Origin: Cellulomonas bogoriensis 69B4 = DSM 16987
GTDB lineage: Bacteria; Actinomycetota; Actinomycetes; Actinomycetales; Cellulomonadaceae
Length of the DNA: 36,656 nt
NCBI RefSeq assembly: GCF_000767165.1
Contig: NZ_AXCZ01000009.1
Coordinates: forward strand, 1 to 36,656
Direction of reading: 5' to 3'
In this document: positions 21,825 through 29,386 of the stretch, piece by piece
Layout of the letters: each line of letters opens with the position of its first letter
Numbering within the stretch: position 1 is the stretch's first letter
The notes under the pieces: generated by a model
Seen by the model: only the letters and a program-made list of their open reading frames with translations
Database searches by the model: none
What the model was told of the DNA's origin: nothing
Position numbers and translations under genes: made by a program

Positions 21825-22644
21825 GGACAGGGAAGCGACGCGCGCCTACTACGACGAGTTCGGCGACGCCGAGTGGAACCGTCTTGTCGGCGACGTGGCA
21901 GGGCGCGTGTCCCTGGAGGTACACCGGCGCTTCCTCGCCCGGTTCGTGCGACCGGGCGCGCGCGTGCTGGAGGTCGGAGCCGGGCCCGGTCGGTTCACCA
22001 CCGAGCTTGCCGCGCTGGGTGCGACGGTCGTGGTGACGGACATCTCCCCGGTCCAGCTCGACCTGAACAAGCGGTACCTCGGCTCCACCGAAGCCGAGGT
22101 CGCGGTCGAGCGGCGGGAGCTGCTGGACGTGTGCGACGTCAGCCGCTTCGCCGATGGCGAGTTCGACGCAGTCCTGGCCTACGGCGGTCCCCTCTCGTAC
22201 GCGTTCGAGGAGACCGAGGCGGCGCTTCGCGGGCTCCTGCGCATCACCGCCCGCGGCGGGGTCGTGGTCGGCTCGGTGATGTCGATGCTCGGCACGTGGC
22301 GCTACCAGCTGCCCGGGGTGGTGAAGGTCGCGGCCGCGTTCGGCGAGGAGGCGAACGACCGGGTGCTCGCGACCGGCGACCTGCGCCACCTGGCGGGGGC
22401 GGCGCACGTGTGCCAGATGTTCCGCGCCGGCGGCTTCGCTGACCTGGTCGCCGCGGCGGGCGGGCGCACGCTCGCGATGAGCGCCAGCAACTGGGCATCG
22501 CTCGGCGACCCTGACGTGCTGGCAGACCTCGAGGCGGACCCCGACCGTTGGACCCGGTTCCTGGACCACGAGGTCGCTGCCTGCGCTGAGCCCGGCGCAG
22601 CCGACGGCGGCACGCACATCCTGTTCGCCGCCGAGCACGCCTGA
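21814..22644 (+). CDS. Class I SAM-dependent methyltransferase
   Basis: 276 residues. The N-terminus (TRAYYDEFGDAEWNRLVGDVAGRVSLEVHRRF) is typical of small-molecule methyltransferases. Motif I is VLEVGAGPGRFTTELA, the acidic end of strand beta-2 is VVVTDISPVQL, and FDAVLAYGGPLSY is the motif IV region. The C-terminal third (HVCQMFRAGGFADLVAAAGG) is a substrate-facing helical part. The substrate is unknown. ATG 21814 overlaps the AbiEi-like remnant by 11 bases, so translation may depend on the upstream reading frame. Confidence 0.8.
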   Translation: MTAEDREATRAYYDEFGDAEWNRLVGDVAGRVSLEVHRRFLARFVRPGARVLEVGAGPGRFTTELAALGATVVVTDISPVQLDLNKRYLGSTEAEVAVERRELLDVCDVSRFADGEFDAVLAYGGPLSYAFEETEAALRGLLRITARGGVVVGSVMSMLGTWRYQLPGVVKVAAAFGEEANDRVLATGDLRHLAGAAHVCQMFRAGGFADLVAAAGGRTLAMSASNWASLGDPDVLADLEADPDRWTRFLDHEVAACAEPGAADGGTHILFAAEHA

Positions 22645-22646
22645 CC

Positions 22647-22973
22647 TCAGCGTCCGCTGGCCGCCCGGGTTGCCGCGCGCGGACGAGCCGCTCGAGAAGC
22701 CGCGAGTGGCGTGGCCTTCGCCCCGCCAGCGTTGGCCTCGGCGTGCTCGCGCATGACTCGGTGGTAGGTCTCGACGTCGTCCGCGTTGTTCAGGTGGAGG
22801 CGCGCCAACCGATCGCTGGCCCCCAGCGGCTGGCGAGCGCGCCGGAATCGTTGGTGGTGGCGCTCCGCGAACTCGGCGACGAAGACACCGCCGCGCGGCT
22901 GACGCGCACCTATTCCACGCCCGAGCGCGACCAGCGGGGCCGGCACCTCCGCTGAGGGTGACCGTGAGGTCAC
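22647..22973 (-). CDS. Hypothetical protein (doubtful)
   Basis: Up to 108 residues on the minus strand. The middle looks like real protein (FVAEFAERHHQRFRRARQP, NADDVETYHRVMREHAEAN) with GC-rich third positions, but the ends are Arg/Ala-rich. No family is recognised. The opposite strand has a competing ORF (22743-22955; VVALRELGDEDTAARLTR), so only one is likely real. The farthest start, GTG 22973, falls inside a hairpin (22956-22975), which suggests a start further in. It converges with the methyltransferase with a two-base gap. Confidence 0.3.
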   Translation of the reverse strand: MTSRSPSAEVPAPLVALGRGIGARQPRGGVFVAEFAERHHQRFRRARQPLGASDRLARLHLNNADDVETYHRVMREHAEANAGGAKATPLAASRAARPRAATRAASGR

Positions 22974-22975
22974 CC
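22956..22975. repeat. Perfect inverted repeat
   Basis: GGGTGACC-GTGA-GGTCACCC, an 8-bp perfect stem with a four-base loop. It could be an operator or a small terminator next to the doubtful gene at 22647. Confidence 0.5.
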
Positions 22976-23087
22976 GTGGATGGGCGAGCCGCGCCGCACC
23001 CTGGTTCGACGTGCCCTCTGACCGCAGTCGGCTGCCGGGAGATCGGGGACAGGGGCGGGCGGCGCGTCAGTCCCCCGGCTGACGACA

Positions 23088-23127
23088 AAGGGCCCGTCAC
23101 CCACATCGCTGCAGGTCACGGGCCCTT
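23088..23127 (-). terminator. Terminator of the tRNA-Ser gene
   Basis: AAGGGCCCGT with ACGGGCCCTT (10 bp, extended past one mismatch by ACC/GGT), followed on the minus strand by TTTG. It begins seven bases after the tRNA 3' end. Confidence 0.75.
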
Positions 23128-23133
23128 CGGCTG

Positions 23134-23218
23134 CGGAGGATGGGGGATTCGAACCCCCGAGGGCTTGCACCCAACACGCTTTCCAAGCGTGCGCCATAGG
23201 CCACTAGGCGAATCCTCC
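23134..23218 (-). tRNA. tRNA-Ser (anticodon GGA)
   Basis: 85 nt with a full cloverleaf and the long variable arm of class II tRNAs. The acceptor GGAGGAT pairs with ATCCTCC, and the discriminator is G as usual for Ser. The anticodon stem CACGC/GCGTG encloses TTGGAAA with anticodon GGA, reading UCC and UCU. The T arm is GGGGGTTCGAATCCCCC. CCA is not encoded. Confidence 0.95.
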
Positions 23219-23285
23219 TGGCCGGTCAAGGGTACCCGACGTGCCCCAGGACCCCGAAACCGAGGAGTCTGGGAGGATCGTGACC

Positions 23286-23624
23286 ATGTCCGTGGACCCG
23301 TCGCCGTTGCGTGGTGCGTGGGCGATGGCCCTGGTGGGGGCCCTGGTGCTGGGGGTCTGGCTGATCGCGACGTGGTGGGCGGCGGACCTGCAGGCCGCCT
23401 GCCCGGCGGGGACGGTGGGTGCGTGCGACCAGGCCACACGGGTGGCAGTAGCCCGGGTGGCGACCGTCGTGTCGGTCTTGACCTACGTGCTGGTGCTGGT
23501 GGTGGCGTTGCTGGTGCGGCGCCGGCGTGGGGTGCTCGGCGTCCTGGCGCTCGTCCTCCTGGCGGTGAGCGGGTTCGTGGGGTTCGCCCTGACGCTCACG
23601 TCCACCGGCTTCGTCCTCGAGTGA
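23286..23624 (+). CDS. Small multi-pass membrane protein
   Basis: 112 residues with three or four hydrophobic segments (WAMALVGALVLGVWLIATWW, VVSVLTYVLVLVVALLV, GVLGVLALVLLAVSGFVGFA). Two Cys (QAACPAG and GACDQ) lie in the loop after the first segment and could form a disulfide outside the cell. No family is recognised. GGGAGG precedes both GTG 23280 (3 bases) and ATG 23286 (9 bases); either may be the start. Its stop and that of the small gene at 23636 converge. Confidence 0.65.
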   Translation: MSVDPSPLRGAWAMALVGALVLGVWLIATWWAADLQAACPAGTVGACDQATRVAVARVATVVSVLTYVLVLVVALLVRRRRGVLGVLALVLLAVSGFVGFALTLTSTGFVLE

Positions 23625-23635
23625 GGGACCGGTGT

Positions 23636-23794
23636 TCAGGCGGTGGCGGCGAGCTCGGGCTCCTCGACCAGGACGATGAGGATGCCGTCGGCCTCGTCCT
23701 CGATCAGGTGGACGGTCCGCCGGCCGCACACGCAGACCAGCTCGGGGAACTCACCGTCGTCGAAGTACACGCAGGTGTGCGGGTGGCTGCTCAT
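23636..23794 (-). CDS. Small Cys-containing hypothetical protein (52 aa)
   Basis: ATG 23794 to TGA 23636-23638. The sequence starts MSSHPHTCVYFDDGEFPEL and continues VCVCGRRTVHLIEDEADGIL, with a strongly acidic C-terminal half. The C-X-C pair plus an upstream His-X-Cys suggests a small metal-binding knuckle. GC-rich third positions and balanced composition support real coding. No family is recognised. It precedes the GAF histidine kinase stop by 36 bases on the same strand and could be the last gene of that transcript. Confidence 0.6.
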   Translation of the reverse strand: MSSHPHTCVYFDDGEFPELVCVCGRRTVHLIEDEADGILIVLVEEPELAATA

Positions 23795-23830
23795 GTGCCG
23801 ACGGTAACCACGACCACCGACACGACCCGG

Positions 23831-25057
23831 TCAGGACATGCCGCAGGGCAGCTCGTCGGGCAGCTCGAACCAGAACCGGGTGGTCCCGTCCGGCCCGTCG
23901 GTCACGCCGATGCGCCCCCCGTGGGCCTCGATCACCCGCCGGGCCACCGCGAGGCCGATGCCGCTGCCGGGTGCCACGCCGGAGTGGTCACCGCGGTTGT
24001 ACATCGCGAAGATCTCCTCCCGGCGCCCGGGGTCGACGCCGGCGCCGTGGTCGTCCACGCGCACCGTCCACCCGTCGCCCGTCCGGTCTGAGGTGATGGT
24101 GACCCGGGGCGGGTCGCCCGGTGTGGCGTACTTCAGGGCGTTGGTCAGCAGGTTCAGCAGCACTGCGTACAGCTGCTGCCCGTCACCCCTGACGGTGGGC
24201 AGGGTGCCGACGTCCACCTGGGCGCGGGTGCTGCGGATCAGGGGGGCGGCGTCCTCCAGGCAGCTGCGCACCAGGCCGGCCAGGTCCACGTCCTCGACCG
24301 CGAGCGCCCCACCCACCCGTGCGTAGGCGAGAAGCCGGGACATCATGCGGGCCATGCGTCCACCGGCCCGCAGCGCCGCGTCGGCGAACCGGGTGGCGTG
24401 CTCGTCGTCGGCGATGGCGGGTTCGGAGGCCAGGACCTCCAGGTTCGCGAGCATGGCGGTGAGGGGGTTGGTGAGGTCGTGGCTGACCTGGGCGGCGAAC
24501 ATGCCGAGCTGGTCGTTGGAGCGGGCGAGCTCGTTGCGGGCGTGGGTGAGCTCGGCGACGGTGCTCTCGAGCTCGTCGGTGCGCAGCCGCAGCTCCAGGA
24601 CGTCCATGACGCGTTCGGCGAGGGCGCACAGGGCGTCGACCTGCTCGGTGGAGGCCTGCCGGGACCGGGGGTCGAAGGTGCAGAGGCGGCCGATGACCAC
24701 ACCGGCGGGGGTGGTGAGGGCCGCGGAGGCGTAGAACCGGACGGACGCCAGCTCGCCGGTGACGAAGGGGGAGTGGCGCAGGCGTTCGTGGGCGGGGGCG
24801 TCGGGCACGACGACGGGCCCGGGTTCGTCCAGGACGGCCGCGCACATGGACGCGTCGTGGGTGCACACGGACGGTTCGACTCCGACGGTGGCGACCTGGT
24901 GCTGGTGCCGGTCGGTGACGATGTTGATCGCGGCGCCGTCGACGTCCATGACCTGTGCGGCGAGCTCGGCCAGGGCCTGCAGGTCCCGTGACGGTGCGCG
25001 TTCGAGGACGCCGTACCTGTCGATCGCCTCGAGGCGTGCGGTGGGTCCAGCGTTCAT
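23831..25057 (-). CDS. GAF-domain sensor histidine kinase
   Basis: 408 residues, no membrane segment, so cytoplasmic. A GAF domain (about 20-160; VDGAAINIVTDRHQHQVATVG, CAAVLDEPGPVVVPDA, ASAALTTPAGVVIGRLCTFD) is followed by a coiled helix (LRTDELESTVAELTHARNEL). The HisKA H-box is AAQVSHDLTNPLTAML. The ATPase domain is complete: LLNLLTNALKYA (N box), VDDHGAGVD (G1), GSGIGLAVARRV (G2). The signal could be a small ligand or redox change sensed by the GAF fold. No response regulator gene lies next to it; the regulator at 26347 belongs with the other kinase. ATG 25057 is clear from the family-like N-terminus (ARLEAIDRYGVLE). Confidence 0.88.
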   Translation of the reverse strand: MNAGPTARLEAIDRYGVLERAPSRDLQALAELAAQVMDVDGAAINIVTDRHQHQVATVGVEPSVCTHDASMCAAVLDEPGPVVVPDAPAHERLRHSPFVTGELASVRFYASAALTTPAGVVIGRLCTFDPRSRQASTEQVDALCALAERVMDVLELRLRTDELESTVAELTHARNELARSNDQLGMFAAQVSHDLTNPLTAMLANLEVLASEPAIADDEHATRFADAALRAGGRMARMMSRLLAYARVGGALAVEDVDLAGLVRSCLEDAAPLIRSTRAQVDVGTLPTVRGDGQQLYAVLLNLLTNALKYATPGDPPRVTITSDRTGDGWTVRVDDHGAGVDPGRREEIFAMYNRGDHSGVAPGSGIGLAVARRVIEAHGGRIGVTDGPDGTTRFWFELPDELPCGMS

Positions 25058-25120
25058 GCCCCGACCATGCCACGGACGACGTCCCTGGTCACGGGCTCGT
25101 TGGTGCGTCGGTGTCAGCCT

Positions 25121-25138
25121 GTCCGGATGTATCCGGAC
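25121..25138. promoter_or_regulatory. Dyad in the promoter region of the GAF kinase
   Basis: GTCCGGAT-GT-ATCCGGAC, 8-bp perfect arms with a two-base centre. It lies 63 bases upstream of the GAF kinase start and just after the stop of the next kinase, so it is either an operator or the terminator of the regulator-kinase operon. Confidence 0.45.
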
Positions 25139-25145
25139 GTGCCGG

Positions 25146-26354
25146 TCATGTCGGCCCGGGGGTGGGTCGTCCGGTCGCGCAGGGCAGGGACAGGACGAAC
25201 GTGGCGGTGCGGCTGGGGGCGACGGTCAGGCGCCCGCCGGTGGACTCGGCGAGGGTCCGCACCTCGGGCAGGACGTCGGTGGCGGCGGGGCCGGCGTGCT
25301 GCACCTGGACCTCGACGCGGCCGTCACGCTCCTGGACGGCGATGGTGACCGGTTCGTCGCCGTGGGTGGTGGCGTGGCGGATGAGGCGTTCCAGCACCTG
25401 GGTGGCGACGGCGGGGACGACGCGCGCGTGGACGCGTCGCCCGGTGAGGGTGGTGAGGGGGCGGGCGCCGGGGTCGGGGTCGGCGTTGACCGCCCGGGCG
25501 ACCTCGTCGACGAGGGCGGTGAGGTCGACGTCGGCGAGACCTTCGGTGCGCTGGTCACGGGCGCGCTCCAGCACCCCGGTGACGGCGGCGGAGAGCCGGT
25601 CGAGCTCACCCAGCGCCCGGCGCAGGTCTTCCACGACGTCGGGTGGGGTGCCGGGGCGCAGGGTGACGTCCTCGATCTCCAGGCGCAGCGCGGTGATGGG
25701 GGTGCGCAGCTCGTGGGAGGCGGTGACGGCGAACTCTCGTTCCCGTTCCAGCTGGTCCTTCAGGCGGGTGGCGCTGGCGGTGAGGGCGGTGCCGATCGCG
25801 TCGACCTCGGGCAGCCCGGTGGGGCGGACGGTGAGGTCGAAGTCGCCGTGGCCGAGCCGGTCGGCGTCCTCGGCGAGGTCCTGGAAGGGCTGGGCGACCC
25901 GCTTGGCGAGCAGGCCGCCGGCGAGCGCGGCCACGACCACGAGGCCGAGCGCGGTGAGGACCAGGGGTTGGACGAGGTCCAGGACGGCGCGGTCGACGTC
26001 CACGCCGGAGCGCACGATGGTGACCACGCCCCCGCCGCGCACGGTGCGGGTGAGCACGACCTCGGCCTGGTGGCCGATGGCGTCGTGCCCCACCTGGGTG
26101 ATGGCCCCGGTGGGGGCGATGTAGGTGGCGCCCTCGCCGGGTCGCAGGAGCGTGGCCAGGTACTGGGTGGTGACGTCGCCGGGGCCGGATTCGCGCTCGG
26201 CGAGGGCCGCGGCCACCAGGGAGGCGGTCCTCTCGGTCTGCGTGACGGCTTCGTGGGTGGCCGCGACGGACAGCACGTAGGCCAGGGGAACCGCGAACAG
26301 CAGGACGAGGCCGACCGCCATGGCGACGAACACGGTGACCAGACGACTACGCAC
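25146..26354 (-). CDS. Two-component membrane sensor with degenerate ATPase domain
   Basis: About 402 residues. Two membrane segments (about 5-30 and 130-150) flank an extracytoplasmic sensor domain. HAMP-like sequence follows (KRVAQPFQDLAEDADRLGHGDFDLTV), then HisKA with an intact H-box (AVTASHELRTPI, His214). The ATPase domain is abnormal. The N-box position reads LERLIRHATTHG with no Asn pair, the G1 position reads VQHAGPAATD, and no GxGLG (G2) motif is present before GGRLTV. ATP binding therefore looks doubtful. It may act as a phosphatase or need a partner kinase. GTG 26354 overlaps the regulator stop by 8 bases, so the pair is cotranscribed. Confidence 0.8.
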   Translation of the reverse strand: MRSRLVTVFVAMAVGLVLLFAVPLAYVLSVAATHEAVTQTERTASLVAAALAERESGPGDVTTQYLATLLRPGEGATYIAPTGAITQVGHDAIGHQAEVVLTRTVRGGGVVTIVRSGVDVDRAVLDLVQPLVLTALGLVVVAALAGGLLAKRVAQPFQDLAEDADRLGHGDFDLTVRPTGLPEVDAIGTALTASATRLKDQLEREREFAVTASHELRTPITALRLEIEDVTLRPGTPPDVVEDLRRALGELDRLSAAVTGVLERARDQRTEGLADVDLTALVDEVARAVNADPDPGARPLTTLTGRRVHARVVPAVATQVLERLIRHATTHGDEPVTIAVQERDGRVEVQVQHAGPAATDVLPEVRTLAESTGGRLTVAPSRTATFVLSLPCATGRPTPGPT

Positions 26355-27078
26355 CGGGGTCCACCGGCTCCAGGCGGAACCCGACGCCCCGTACCGCCAC
26401 GATGCGGGCCGGTGCGGTGCGCTCCTCGAGCTTGTGCCGCAGGCGCCCGATGGTGACGTCCAGGGTCTTGGTGGAGCCGAACCAGTTCTCGTCCCACACC
26501 TGGTCCATGAGCCGTTCGCGGGTGACCACGCCCCCGTCCTCGGCGTGCAGGATGCGCAGCACGTCGAACTCCTTGGGGGTGAGGGGCACCTCGACGGTGC
26601 CTGCCCACACGCGCCGGGACGAGGTGTCGACCCGGAGGCCGGTGGTGGACGGCGCCGGTGGTGCGGGACGCCCGGTGCCCGCCTCCCCGGCGTCGTTCGC
26701 CGCGGCGCGGGGGGTGGCGCGGCGCAGCAGGGCGCGGACGCGGGCCTGCAGCTCGGCGACGGCGAACGGTTTGGGCAGGTAGTCGTCGGCGCCCATGTCC
26801 AGCCCGAGGACCCTGTCGATCTCGGACCCACGGGCGGTGAGGATGAGGATCCCGCCGTCGTAACCGCCGGCCCGGATGTCGCGGCACAGGTCCAGGCCGT
26901 CGACGTCGGGGAGCCCCAGGTCCAGGATCACGAGGTCGACCGGGGCGTCCTGAAGCGCCTGGGTGGCGGTGGCGCCGTCGGGGGCGCGGGTGACGGTGTG
27001 GCCCTCCCGCTGGAACGTCCGGGACAGCGGGAGGGCGATCCCGTCGTCGTCCTCGACGATGAGCAGGTGGAACCCCAT
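26347..27078 (-). CDS. OmpR/PhoB-family response regulator
   Basis: 243 residues. The receiver domain has the acidic pocket VEDDDG, phospho-acceptor Asp53 (VILDLGLPDVDG), Thr81 (ILTARG) and Lys103 (LPKPF). A linker rich in Ala/Pro/Gly is followed by a winged-helix DNA-binding domain (LTPKEFDVLRIL, TRERLMDQVWDENWFGSTKTLDVTIGRLRHKL, IVAVRGVGFRLEPV). All phosphorylation residues are present, although its cotranscribed kinase has a degenerate ATPase domain. ATG 27078 starts directly at the first strand (GFHLLIVED). Confidence 0.9.
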   Translation of the reverse strand: MGFHLLIVEDDDGIALPLSRTFQREGHTVTRAPDGATATQALQDAPVDLVILDLGLPDVDGLDLCRDIRAGGYDGGILILTARGSEIDRVLGLDMGADDYLPKPFAVAELQARVRALLRRATPRAAANDAGEAGTGRPAPPAPSTTGLRVDTSSRRVWAGTVEVPLTPKEFDVLRILHAEDGGVVTRERLMDQVWDENWFGSTKTLDVTIGRLRHKLEERTAPARIVAVRGVGFRLEPVDPGA

Positions 27079-27119
27079 GCCTCGAGCATAGGAGGGGCCT
27101 GGGCGGCCCACCTGTCGGG

Positions 27120-27140
27120 AGGTCCGCAGGTCACGGACCT
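27120..27140 (-). terminator. Hairpin downstream of the Ig-repeat gene
   Basis: AGGTCCG-CAGGTCA-CGGACCT, a 7-bp stem 8 bases after the stop of the Ig-repeat gene and upstream of the regulator operon. Likely terminator of the TasA-SipW-Ig operon. Confidence 0.5.
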
Positions 27141-27148
27141 GATCATGG

Positions 27149-28669
27149 TCAGAAGTCCGTGTCGACGGGACCCAGCTCGGTCGCTGGGGTCGGCGAGACG
27201 GGCAGCCCGAACACGTCGGTGACGGAGGCGCTGGGCGTCCACACCATGGTCGCGGCCGGGTTGACGACGCGTCCGGCCGGCCCGCTGGTGCGCGCGCCGA
27301 GCACGACCGTGATGACGGTGCGGTCACCTTCGGGGCCGGGTGCCGTGGCAGCGGTCATGGTGGCGGCGAACGTCGCGGTGCTGTGGGGGTTGATGTAGTT
27401 CTGGTTGAGGTCGACCGACCCGAGGTGGACGACGCTCCCGGCCCGCTGGACGTCGAGGACGTCGTTGGAGTTGCCGTTGCCGACGAGTCCTCCGGAGCGG
27501 AGTCGGGTGGTGACGGCAAGGGGCTGTCCGTTCCACCCGGGGGTGACGGTGGCGAGGTCGACAACGCCGCTGTACGTGAAGGTGATCACGTCCCCGGCGT
27601 CGACCTGGCCGGCGACGCCGGGGCCGTTGACCGCTTGGATGTCGTGTGCCTGCAGCGGGGTGTTGACCACCCGTACCCCGGATCGGGTCGGCGACGTGGT
27701 CCGGGTCCCGGTCGCGTCGAGCAGGACGGCCCGCAGGTCGTACGTCCCGTCGGGCACGACTCGGGTGTCCAGGTCGCACTGGTAGGGCGCCCGGGGGAGG
27801 GTGCACACGTCGGTCCATGTGCTGCTCCCGGTGGGTGCGACCTGGAGGGTGACCGACGTGACGCCCGCGGTGGAGCTGGCGTCGGCGACCAGGTTGACCG
27901 TTCCGCGCAGGGTGGGGCCGGGGTCCTGGAGGGTGATGGTCGAGACGTTGGCGACGACCTGCCGGTCGAGAACCACGGCGGACGTGTTCGTGTTGCCGGC
28001 GGCGTCGACCGCGACGGCGCGCAGGTCGTACGAGCCGGCGGGCAGGGTTGTGGCGTCCGCCGCGCAGGTGAGTGGAGAGGTCGTGCCGCCGCACATGTCG
28101 GTCCAGGTCGCGGTGCCCGAGGGTGCCGCCTGCACGCGAATCCCGGCGAGCCCCGAGCCTGTGTCGTGCGCCGTGGCCGTCACGGTGAACGTCCCGGTCA
28201 ACGGGCTGCCCGGGTCCGTGAGCGCCACCTCAGGCGCTTCGTTGTCCACGACGGTGCGCACGGGCTCGGTGGTGGTGGCCAGGCCCGCGCCGTCGACGGC
28301 GCGGGCGCGCAGGTCGTGGGAGCCGTCGGCGTGGGTGGTGGTGTCCCAGGAGCAGGTGTACGGCGCGGCGGTGCGCGTGCACACGGTGGTCCAGGCGGTG
28401 GTGCCGACGGCGCGACGCTCGAGGGTGACGTGCGCGATGCCGGACTCGGCGTCGGCGGCGGTGGCGGTGAGGGCGACGGTGCCCGTGACGGTGGCGCCCG
28501 GGTGGGTGAGGGCGACGGTGGGGGGTGTCCAGTCCGCTGCTGCGGCGACGCTCGCGGTGGTGGTCGTGGTGGCGGTGAACGCCGCCGAGGACTCCTGCGG
28601 CGCGTGGGTGGTGACGGCCACGACGAGGACCCCCAGCACGGCCAGGGCGGCGAGCGGTCGCTGCAGCAT
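27149..28669 (-). CDS. Secreted Ig-like repeat protein, probable SipW substrate
   Basis: 506 residues. The N-terminus (MLQRPLAALAVLGVLVVAV, then APQESSAAFTATTTTTAS) resembles the signal region of SipW-processed proteins such as TasA, where a hydrophobic core is followed by an A-x-FT pattern. Three Ig-like repeats of about 95 residues follow, each with a VALTHPG/VALTDPG/ITLQDPG start, an S/T-rich strand, a Cys pair (VCTRTAAPYTC, MCGGTTSPLTC, VCTLPRAPYQC) and YDLRA-type end. The last 170 residues are a different beta-rich domain (DVITFTYSGVVDLATV, NGNSNDVLDV) without a wall-sorting signal. It is probably a structural partner of the TasA-like protein outside the cell. Start ATG 28669 is one base from the signal peptidase stop; AGGAG is 6 bases upstream. 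Confidence 0.75.
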   Translation of the reverse strand: MLQRPLAALAVLGVLVVAVTTHAPQESSAAFTATTTTTASVAAAADWTPPTVALTHPGATVTGTVALTATAADAESGIAHVTLERRAVGTTAWTTVCTRTAAPYTCSWDTTTHADGSHDLRARAVDGAGLATTTEPVRTVVDNEAPEVALTDPGSPLTGTFTVTATAHDTGSGLAGIRVQAAPSGTATWTDMCGGTTSPLTCAADATTLPAGSYDLRAVAVDAAGNTNTSAVVLDRQVVANVSTITLQDPGPTLRGTVNLVADASSTAGVTSVTLQVAPTGSSTWTDVCTLPRAPYQCDLDTRVVPDGTYDLRAVLLDATGTRTTSPTRSGVRVVNTPLQAHDIQAVNGPGVAGQVDAGDVITFTYSGVVDLATVTPGWNGQPLAVTTRLRSGGLVGNGNSNDVLDVQRAGSVVHLGSVDLNQNYINPHSTATFAATMTAATAPGPEGDRTVITVVLGARTSGPAGRVVNPAATMVWTPSASVTDVFGLPVSPTPATELGPVDTDF

Positions 28670-28670
28670 G

Positions 28671-29270
28671 TCAGGCTCCTGCGGGGGCGAGGGCGTCGTC
28701 GGTGGTGGGGGTGGTGTCGGCCTCGTCGTCGCGGCCGGGGAACAGCGCCCGGATGACCTGCACGAGGCTCACGACCGTGATGATCGCGGCCGGAACACCG
28801 ATGACCAGGACGCGCAGCCCGCGGTCACCGAGCACGAGGAACAGGTAGCCGATCCAGGGGATGGAGAACGCGGCCACCGGCTGGGTCTGGCGGTCGAGGG
28901 TGAACTCCCACGGGTCGGGCTTGGCGTTCGCGTCACCCTGGGTGGTGAACAGGGCCGCGCCCTCGTCGGTGGCGTCGATGGTGGTGATGCGGTGGGTGAC
29001 CAGGTTGGTGACGCCGGTGTCTGCCGGTGGCAGGTACGTGATGACGTCACCGACGGCCAGCTCCTGGACGGGCACGGCGCGGGAGAACAGGACCGAGCCC
29101 TTCTCGATGGATCCCGACATGGACCCGCCGGTGATGACGTACCGCTCGAAGCCCATGTGACCGACCGCCACGTACGCGGCGCCGGCGAGCAGGACGGCGA
29201 CCACGAGGGTGTTGCCCAGCACCTGCGCGGTGCGGCGGGTGACGCGGCGGATGCGGCTGGGCTGGGTCAT
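28671..29270 (-). CDS. SipW-type (ER-type) signal peptidase I
   Basis: 199 residues. An N-terminal membrane segment (TLVVAVLLAGAAYVAV) is followed by the catalytic Ser50 in VITGGSMSGSIEKGS and His93 in NLVTHRIT. The use of His in place of the bacterial Lys marks the archaeal/ER-type S26B branch, as in SipW. The C-terminal segment (LRVLVIGVPAAIITVVSLVQVI) is a second anchor and the tail is acidic. It lies between two exported proteins with SipW-like signals, so it is most likely their dedicated peptidase. Confidence 0.87.
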   Translation of the reverse strand: MTQPSRIRRVTRRTAQVLGNTLVVAVLLAGAAYVAVGHMGFERYVITGGSMSGSIEKGSVLFSRAVPVQELAVGDVITYLPPADTGVTNLVTHRITTIDATDEGAALFTTQGDANAKPDPWEFTLDRQTQPVAAFSIPWIGYLFLVLGDRGLRVLVIGVPAAIITVVSLVQVIRALFPGRDDEADTTPTTDDALAPAGA

Positions 29271-29347
29271 CTCAGTTCTCCGGCGTGGTCGTGGCTGGTG
29301 CGGTGCGGGACGTCGTGGCCCTCATGGGTGCAGCGGGGCCACCGCAC

Positions 29348-29379
29348 GGGGAGGGGCGGGCGCGGGCCCGACCCTCCCC
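29348..29379 (-). terminator. Hairpin between the TasA-like gene and sipW
   Basis: GGGGAGGG with CCCTCCCC, an 8-bp stem, in the 116-base gap between the first two genes of the operon. It may cut readthrough so that the TasA-like protein is made in excess over the peptidase, or it may protect the upstream message. Confidence 0.45.
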
Positions 29380-29386
29380 CGGGGGA

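Noticed and set aside
22900-23218. tRNA-Ser as attachment site of an integrated island to its left
   Set aside because: No integrase gene and no second copy of the tRNA 3' end were seen in the window.
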